Shown here: positions 58,046 through 64,000 of the stretch, one piece after another | Numbering within the stretch: position 1 is the first letter of the stretch | How the letters are laid out: every line of letters begins with the position of its first letter | Assembly: GCA_964542165.1 (NCBI GenBank) | Contig: CAZITQ010000014.1 | Location: 6,414 to 70,413, forward strand | Direction: 5' to 3' | From: CAYTBN01 sp964542165 | GTDB taxonomy: Bacteria > Myxococcota_A > UBA796 > UBA9615 > CAYRNR01 | Length of the DNA: 64,000 nucleotides | Translations under genes and position numbers: made by a program | Notes under the pieces: model-generated | Database searches by the model: none | What the model saw: the letters and a program-made list of their open reading frames with translations, nothing else | What the model was told of the DNA's origin: nothing

Positions 58046-60067
58046 CTAGTTCGGGGCGGGGTCGTCCTCGCCGTCGCAGTCGCTGTCGATCCCGTCGCCG
58101 GGGTGCTCCTGGGCGCCGGGGAAGATCAGGGGATCCATGTCGTTGCAATCATCCTCGCACTCGGAGAACCCGTCGCCGTCCTCGTCGCCCTCTTCGTCGG
58201 TGAAGGGATCGCAGTCGTTGTCGATGCCGTCGCAGACCTCCTCCACGCCCGGGAAGATGGTCGGGTCTCCGTCGTCGCAGTCGTCCTCGCACTCCGAATA
58301 CCCGTCGCCGTCGTCGTCCAGGGTCTCGTCGGTGGCGGGATCGCAGTCGTTGTCGATGGCGTCGCAGACCTCCACCAGGTCGGGGGCCACGTGGACGTTG
58401 AAGTCGTCGCAGTCGCCGTCGCAGGTGGACACGCCGTCGCCGTCCACGTCGTCGCCGTTCATCCCCGGATCCACGTCGTCACAGTCGCCGTCGCAGGTGG
58501 TCCAGCCGTCTCCGTCCAGGTCGAGGGTGTTGAGGAACACGGCCTCGTCGTCGCAGTCCCCGTCGCAGGGGCTCAGGCCGTCCCCGTCGTTGTCGTAGGT
58601 GTGCATCACGGGATCGGTGTCGTCACAGTCGTCGTCGCAGGTGCTGACCCCGTCCCCGTCCAGGTCCCAGGGGTTGAGGGAGGTGTTGCCGTCGTCGCAG
58701 TCATCCTCGCACTCGGAGGCACCGTCCCCGTCGTCGTCGACCTCGTCGCCGGACACCGAACCGTCGCAGTCGTTGTCCAGGTCGTCACAGAGCTCCTCCG
58801 CTCCCGGGTAGACCGTCACCTCGGCGTCGTCGCAGTCCCCTTCGCAGATCTTGTAGCCGTCCCCGTCGTCGTCGGATTCGTTGGCCGGAACGATGCCGTC
58901 GCAGTCGTTGTCCACCCCATCGCAGCCTTCCGTGGCGCCGGCGTACACGCTCGCGTCCGCGTCGTCGCAATCGTCCTCGCACTCGGAGTACCCGTCGCCG
59001 TCGTCGTCGCTCTCCTCCGAGGAGACGGAGCCATCGCAGTCGTTGTCCAGGCCATCGCAGATCTCGGTGGCCCCCGGGTTCACCGCGGCGTTGGTGTCGT
59101 CGCAGTCACCGTCACACACCCGGATTCCGTCGCCGTCCACGTCGTCCTCGTCCGCCGGGACGATGCCATCGCAGTCGTTGTCGATCCCGTCGCAGTCCTC
59201 CGACGCGTCCGGGTTGATGTTGATGTCATCGTCATCGCAGTCGTTCTCACAGATCATGAAGCCATCGGCGTCGTCGTCGTCCTCGTCCGCCGGGACGCTG
59301 CCGTTGCAGTCGTTGTCCAGGCCGTCGCAGATCTCCGCGGCGCCGGGGTAGACGGTGTCGTCGGCGTCGTCGCAGTCGCCGTCACACTCGGAATACCCGT
59401 CGTTGTCCAGGTCGGGCTGGTTGTTGTCCGCGGTGCCGTCGCAGTCGTTGTCGACCCCGTCGCACTCCTCGGTGGCGTCCGGGTAGATGTCCTCGTCGTC
59501 GTCGTCGCAGTCGCCGTCGCAGAGCATGGCGCCGTCGCCGTCCGCGTCGACCTCGTCGGCGGGCACGTCGTTATCGCAGTCGTTGTCGATCCCGTCGCAC
59601 AGCTCCTCGGCGCCCGGGTAGACGGTGTCGTCGTCGTCGTCGCAGTCCCCGGCGCACTCGGGGAATCCGTCCTCGTCCTCGTCGGTGAAGCCGTCGTAGA
59701 GCTCGCCGTCGCAGTCGTGGTCGACGTCGTCGCACTCCTCCGGGGCTCCCGGGTACACGGAGGCGTCGTCGTCGTTGCAGTCGTTCCCGCTCCCGTCGTG
59801 GTCGCAGGACCAGTACCCGTCCTCGTCCAGGTCGGACTCGTCGTCCGGGAGTTCGCCGTCGCAGTCGTTGTCCTTGCCGTCGCAGATCTCCATCGCGCCG
59901 GGGTAGGTGTCGTCCTCCCGGTCGTCGCAGTCCACGTCGAGCTCGTACCCGTCGCCGTCCTTGTCCCGGTCCTCCCCCTGCTGGAACCCGCCCGGCGGCT
60001 CGTCCGTGGGGCAACCCCACAGGACCGAGAGCGCGATGCTGATGGCGACCAACGAAGCGTACCGCAT
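58046..60067 (-). CDS. Large MopE-like Asp-rich repeat lipoprotein
   Basis: About 673 aa from ATG 60067 (AGAAGGAGAAGTTCC upstream). Lipobox IALSVLWGC. From about residue 30 to the end it is a tandem array of acidic modules of the type DxDGDGY..CDGDCDD...VYPGA.E.CDG.DNDCDG; I count around twelve DNDC-type units, of 38-45 residues, with an inserted run of shorter modules (DLDGDGVSTCDDDCDD...) near 440-540 that lack the DNDCDG element. Cys pairs in each unit probably form disulfides, and the Asp loops probably bind Ca2+; MopE in methanotrophs binds copper. Expected at the outer surface. The opposite strand also gives a long open frame, which is an artefact of the codon pattern. Confidence 0.9.
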   Translation of the reverse strand: MRYASLVAISIALSVLWGCPTDEPPGGFQQGEDRDKDGDGYELDVDCDDREDDTYPGAMEICDGKDNDCDGELPDDESDLDEDGYWSCDHDGSGNDCNDDDASVYPGAPEECDDVDHDCDGELYDGFTDEDEDGFPECAGDCDDDDDTVYPGAEELCDGIDNDCDNDVPADEVDADGDGAMLCDGDCDDDDEDIYPDATEECDGVDNDCDGTADNNQPDLDNDGYSECDGDCDDADDTVYPGAAEICDGLDNDCNGSVPADEDDDDADGFMICENDCDDDDININPDASEDCDGIDNDCDGIVPADEDDVDGDGIRVCDGDCDDTNAAVNPGATEICDGLDNDCDGSVSSEESDDDGDGYSECEDDCDDADASVYAGATEGCDGVDNDCDGIVPANESDDDGDGYKICEGDCDDAEVTVYPGAEELCDDLDNDCDGSVSGDEVDDDGDGASECEDDCDDGNTSLNPWDLDGDGVSTCDDDCDDTDPVMHTYDNDGDGLSPCDGDCDDEAVFLNTLDLDGDGWTTCDGDCDDVDPGMNGDDVDGDGVSTCDGDCDDFNVHVAPDLVEVCDAIDNDCDPATDETLDDDGDGYSECEDDCDDGDPTIFPGVEEVCDGIDNDCDPFTDEEGDEDGDGFSECEDDCNDMDPLIFPGAQEHPGDGIDSDCDGEDDPAPN

Positions 60068-60129
60068 GGAACTTCTCCTTCTCGCGTGCGTGATGCGCGT
60101 TCCTTGCCAACCAGACGACCCGAACCCCC

Positions 60130-60138
60130 AGTCTACCA
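60130..60138 (-). promoter_or_regulatory. Extended -10 promoter of the MopE-like lipoprotein gene
   Basis: Minus strand TGGTAGACT (TGn + TAGACT), about 62 nt before the ATG at 60067. Confidence 0.4.
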
Positions 60139-60201
60139 TCGGCTGGATCCAGGTCTCCAGTGGGGGCGAGCAAGTGGGGCGGCGGGCCCCGAGGGGAGGG
60201 G

Positions 60202-60688
60202 TCAGTCCTCGGCGGCGTCGTCGCCGAGGGTGCCTGCCAGATCGTCGGTCAGGCGCTCCAGGGTCTCGTGGGCGTAGTTCTGAGGGATCTCTCGTCGTTC
60301 CCGCTTCTTCTTGTCGTATTTGTATCGGCGGACATCGGCCTCTTTTCCGCCATTCAGTTTGATTTCCTGATACTCGCGTTCCCGCATGTCCTCGGGCTCG
60401 CTGCGGAGTACGCCACCGCCGAGCCCCGGGGCGATCTCGTGTTTCTTGATACGTTCTGGGAGGTAGCTGAGGCGGTCCACCAGGGCGTCGGCCTGGCGGC
60501 CGATGTCCGCCTCCTCACCGCCGTCGGGGACCTGGACCGACAGACCCTCGATGGAGGATCCGTACGGGCCGCTGCCGCGCACCTTGGCGCGGGCCGAGGC
60601 GCCCTCGTGGTCCACCTCGATCTCCCGTCTCCCGGAGCCGGAGGAGTTCTTGAGCGCATCGATGAGCTTCTTGCCGAGGCCCCGATCG

Positions 60689-60699
<11 letters not shown>
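60202..60699 (-). CDS. Unknown fourth gene of the prkA-yeaH-spoVR operon
   Basis: 165 aa, ATG at 60699 overlapping the spoVR 3' end by 11 nt, so it is co-translated. No signal or membrane helix. Charged, with an N-terminal helix (GLGKKLIDALKNSS), a beta-like part (REIEVDHEGASARAKVRGSGPYGSSIEGLSVQVP) and a Lys/Arg-rich C-terminal helix (YKYDKKKRERREIPQNYAHETLERLTDDLAGTLGDDAAED). Not recognised; coupled to the PrkA/YeaH/SpoVR module, so it may be an accessory protein of that system. Confidence 0.62.
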
Positions 60700-62311
<1,612 letters not shown>

Positions 62312-62314
62312 GTC

Positions 62315-63421
62315 CTACTTCCCCTTCCCGAGGAAGTCCTTGATCGCCTGGTAGATGGCGTCCCGGTTCTCGATCTCGGACCAGATCACCTTCTCCTCCT
62401 CGGGGTAGGCCTTCTTCAGATCCTTGATGAACTGGCCGCTCCCGTAGTCACTCTCCACCTGGCCGTAGCAGAATACGTTGGACTTGGGCAGCAGCTCCTC
62501 GTTCATCAGCTTGATGCACTTCTCGGTGTCGTTGCCCGACCAGTTGTCCCCGTCGCTGAAATGGAAGGGGTAGATGTTCCAGTCCTCGAAGGGGAACTCC
62601 TCGTCGATCAGCTGGTTGCACAAAAAGTACGCGGTGCTGATCAGCGTGCCGCCGCTCTCGCGGGTGTGGAAGAAGGTCTCCTTGTCCACGATCTTGGCCG
62701 CCGCGTCGTGGATGATGTACCGGGTCTCGAGCCCCTCGTACTGGTGGGCGAGCCAGGTGTCGATCCAGAACGCCGTGGAACGCACGATGTCCTTCTGCTC
62801 CTGCCCCATGGAGCCGGAGACGTCCATCATGTAGATGACCACCGCGTTGCGCTCCGGCTGGTTGATGGTCTTCCACGAGCGGTACTGCTTGTCCTCGTGG
62901 ATCGGGATCACGATGGGGTTCTTGGGGTCGTAGGTCCCCGACGCGATCTGCCGCTTGAGCGCCTTGCGGTAGGTCCGCTTGAAGTGGCGCAGGCTCTCGG
63001 GGCCGACTCCGCGGATGCCGGTGTACTTGTCCTTCTGCGCCTCGAGCTTGGCCTGGCCCTTGGGCTCGATGTTGGGCAGCTCCAGCTCCTCGGCCATGAT
63101 CTCGGCCAGCTCCTCGAGGGTGATGTCCACCTCGAGCACGTGCTCGCCCGGCTGATCACCGGCCTCGCCGGCGCCGCTCTCGTCCTCGCCCTGGCCGATG
63201 GGGTCGCCCTCGTCCCCCTCGCCGGCGCCGACCCCCTTCTCCTCGTTCTTGCCGTACTTGAAGCGGGGCAGGTCGATCTGCGGCAGGGGGATGCTGATGG
63301 TGTCCTTGCCCTTGCGGCCGATGAGCTCGCCCGAGGACATGAACTTCTTGAGATCGCGACGCACCCGCCCGCGCACGATGTGCTTGAAGCGGTTGCGGTC
63401 CGATTCGATGTTGAGGGCCAT
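62315..63421 (-). CDS. yeaH: YeaH/YhbH family (DUF444) VWA-domain protein
   Basis: 368 aa. IESDRNRFKHIVRGRVRRDLKKFMSSGELIGRKG at the N-terminus and a VWA-like core: VVIYMMDVSGSMGQEQKDIVRSTAFWIDTWL (MIDAS DxSxS), THESGGTLIS-type Thr in HTRESGGTLISTAYF, and YPFHFSDGDNWSGND. In E. coli yeaH follows yeaG (prkA) under nitrogen and stationary-phase control. Here it lies 58 nt after prkA and just before spoVR. Confidence 0.96.
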   Translation of the reverse strand: MALNIESDRNRFKHIVRGRVRRDLKKFMSSGELIGRKGKDTISIPLPQIDLPRFKYGKNEEKGVGAGEGDEGDPIGQGEDESGAGEAGDQPGEHVLEVDITLEELAEIMAEELELPNIEPKGQAKLEAQKDKYTGIRGVGPESLRHFKRTYRKALKRQIASGTYDPKNPIVIPIHEDKQYRSWKTINQPERNAVVIYMMDVSGSMGQEQKDIVRSTAFWIDTWLAHQYEGLETRYIIHDAAAKIVDKETFFHTRESGGTLISTAYFLCNQLIDEEFPFEDWNIYPFHFSDGDNWSGNDTEKCIKLMNEELLPKSNVFCYGQVESDYGSGQFIKDLKKAYPEEEKVIWSEIENRDAIYQAIKDFLGKGK

Positions 63422-63444
63422 CGGGCCTCCTCGGTTCCTCTGCC

Positions 63445-63472
63445 TGACGCCTGACGCCCGACGCCCGACGAC
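63445..63472. repeat. Four tandem 7-bp repeats between prkA and yeaH
   Basis: TGACGCC, TGACGCC, CGACGCC, CGACGA(C): a short tandem array between the stop of prkA and the start of yeaH, followed by the yeaH ribosome region. Possibly an mRNA stem or a protein site; nothing more is visible. Confidence 0.75.
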
Positions 63473-63479
63473 TCTGTCC

Positions 63480-64000
63480 CTATTTCGCGTCGCCCCGGGC
63501 GAAGATCGACGCCACGTAGCTGAGGATGTCGGACGAGCAGACGTCGCAGTAGCCGTAGTCCTTGATCAGCCGGCCCTTGACCACCTCGATCTTCTCCTGG
63601 GTCTCCTTGTCGATCACGTCCTGGACCAGCGAGGTGAGCCGGATCGAGTCCTTCTGATCCTCGAAGAGCTTCAGCTCCAGAGCGCGCCGCAGCCGCTCGT
63701 TGCTGCGGAAGTCGAACTCCTTCTTGTCGAGCGCCCGGGCCGCGATGAAGTTCATGATCTCCCGACGGAAGTCGTCCTTGCGACTCTCCGGGATGTCGAT
63801 CTTCTCCTCGATCGATCGCATCAGCTGCTCGTTGGGCTCCTCGTCCTGGCCCGTGTACTTGTTGGCGACCGTCTCCTTCTGGGTGTAGGCCTTGACGTTG
63901 TCGATGTAGTTCCCGCAGAGGCGGTCCATCGCGTCCTTGTCGGCGGAGATCGCCCGCTGGACCTCGTTCTTGGCGATGCTCTCGAACTCCTTCTTGACCT
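63480..64000 (-). CDS. prkA: PrkA serine protein kinase, C-terminal part
   Basis: The frame is open to the window edge (about 173 codons visible; the N-terminal AAA+/kinase domain is outside). Visible sequence includes AMDRLCGNYIDNVKAYTQKE, NEQLMRSIEEKIDIPESRKDDFRREIMNFIAARAL, KLFEDQKDSIRLTSLVQDVIDKETQEKIEVVKGRLIKDYGYCDVCSSDILSYVASIFARGD, all typical of the C-terminal end of PrkA/YeaG. It begins the operon prkA-yeaH-spoVR-unknown. Confidence 0.95.
   Translation of the reverse strand, partial: VKKEFESIAKNEVQRAISADKDAMDRLCGNYIDNVKAYTQKETVANKYTGQDEEPNEQLMRSIEEKIDIPESRKDDFRREIMNFIAARALDKKEFDFRSNERLRRALELKLFEDQKDSIRLTSLVQDVIDKETQEKIEVVKGRLIKDYGYCDVCSSDILSYVASIFARGDAK

Noticed and set aside
58137..59351. 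Repetitive DNA as a possible CRISPR array
   Set aside because: The repeats are coding, irregular in length and diverged; no cas genes; no uniform direct repeat with unique spacers.
57953..60277. Long + strand frame (774 aa) opposite the MopE-like repeat gene
   Set aside because: It mirrors the Asp-rich codon pattern of the real minus-strand gene, giving a valine-rich nonsense product; no start site or family.

Overview
The window is about 64 kb of very GC-rich bacterial chromosome with short intergenic gaps, many GTG and some TTG starts, and no transposase, integrase, rRNA, tRNA or CRISPR array that I could find. The gene content points to Myxococcota (old Deltaproteobacteria) or a close relative: secreted MopE-like proteins built from Asp-rich DxDxDG/DNDCDG repeats, Asp-rich linkers after lipobox cysteines, two C-termini that look like MYXO-CTERM sorting signals, an AgmX/PglI-type TonB-like C-terminal domain, PilZ and membrane Ser/Thr kinase proteins, and a GspII-less but complete Gram-negative division/envelope set (ftsEX, EnvC-like, lgt, murI). 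The lineage is inferred from gene style, not from a marker gene.

Layout. 1-4.3 kb: end of a MopE-like surface protein, then a tightly overlapped operon of a SMUG1-type uracil-DNA glycosylase, a sulfatase-fold hydrolase, a DUF4105-like secreted protein and a membrane protein. 4.5-13 kb: a giant DUF2339 membrane protein, a beta-helix secreted protein, and three poorly known proteins. 13-17 kb: a ThDP enzyme of the ILVBL/HACL type, a GH113-like glycosidase lipoprotein and an RCC1-repeat lipoprotein. 17-21 kb: a glycerolipid operon (PlsB/PlsC-like acyltransferase, gpsA, App1-like phosphatidate phosphatase); the acyltransferase gene carries an extraordinary poly-G/poly-C tract. 21-26 kb: a propeller-like lipoprotein convergent, through a 59-nt near-perfect palindrome, with a porin/TPR-sulfotransferase pair; a LolA-like protein lies upstream. 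26-32.7 kb: HTH protein, membrane thioredoxin, gingipain-like C25 protein with MYXO-CTERM tail and a clear terminator, a GT4 glycosyltransferase, a His-rich lipoprotein and a PLP desulfhydrase/deaminase.

32.8-41.9 kb: a three-domain GNAT-cNMP-methyltransferase fusion, a membrane Ser/Thr kinase with a long activation-loop insertion, then murI-ftsE-ftsX-envC-like (overlapping starts and stops) divergent from nadD through overlapping promoters. 42-52 kb: transketolase, TonB-like protein, Lys/Ala/Pro-repeat membrane protein, amrS radical SAM enzyme, PrsW protease, MarR regulator with a secreted 687-aa protein, PilZ protein. 52-58 kb: radC, lgt, two paralogous alpha/beta hydrolases, hotdog thioesterase, Ca2+/Na+ antiporter, DUF2007-like protein. 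58-64 kb: a second, large MopE-like lipoprotein and the stationary-phase/stress module prkA-yeaH-spoVR followed by an overlapping fourth gene of unknown function.

Recurring sequence signals: many start codons overlap the previous stop by 4 nt (ATGA/GTGA); several promoters look like extended -10 elements (TGnTAnnnT); and four genes (nadD, amrS, marR, lgt) have a -10-like hexamer only 7-8 nt before the start codon and no Shine-Dalgarno, suggesting leaderless mRNAs.
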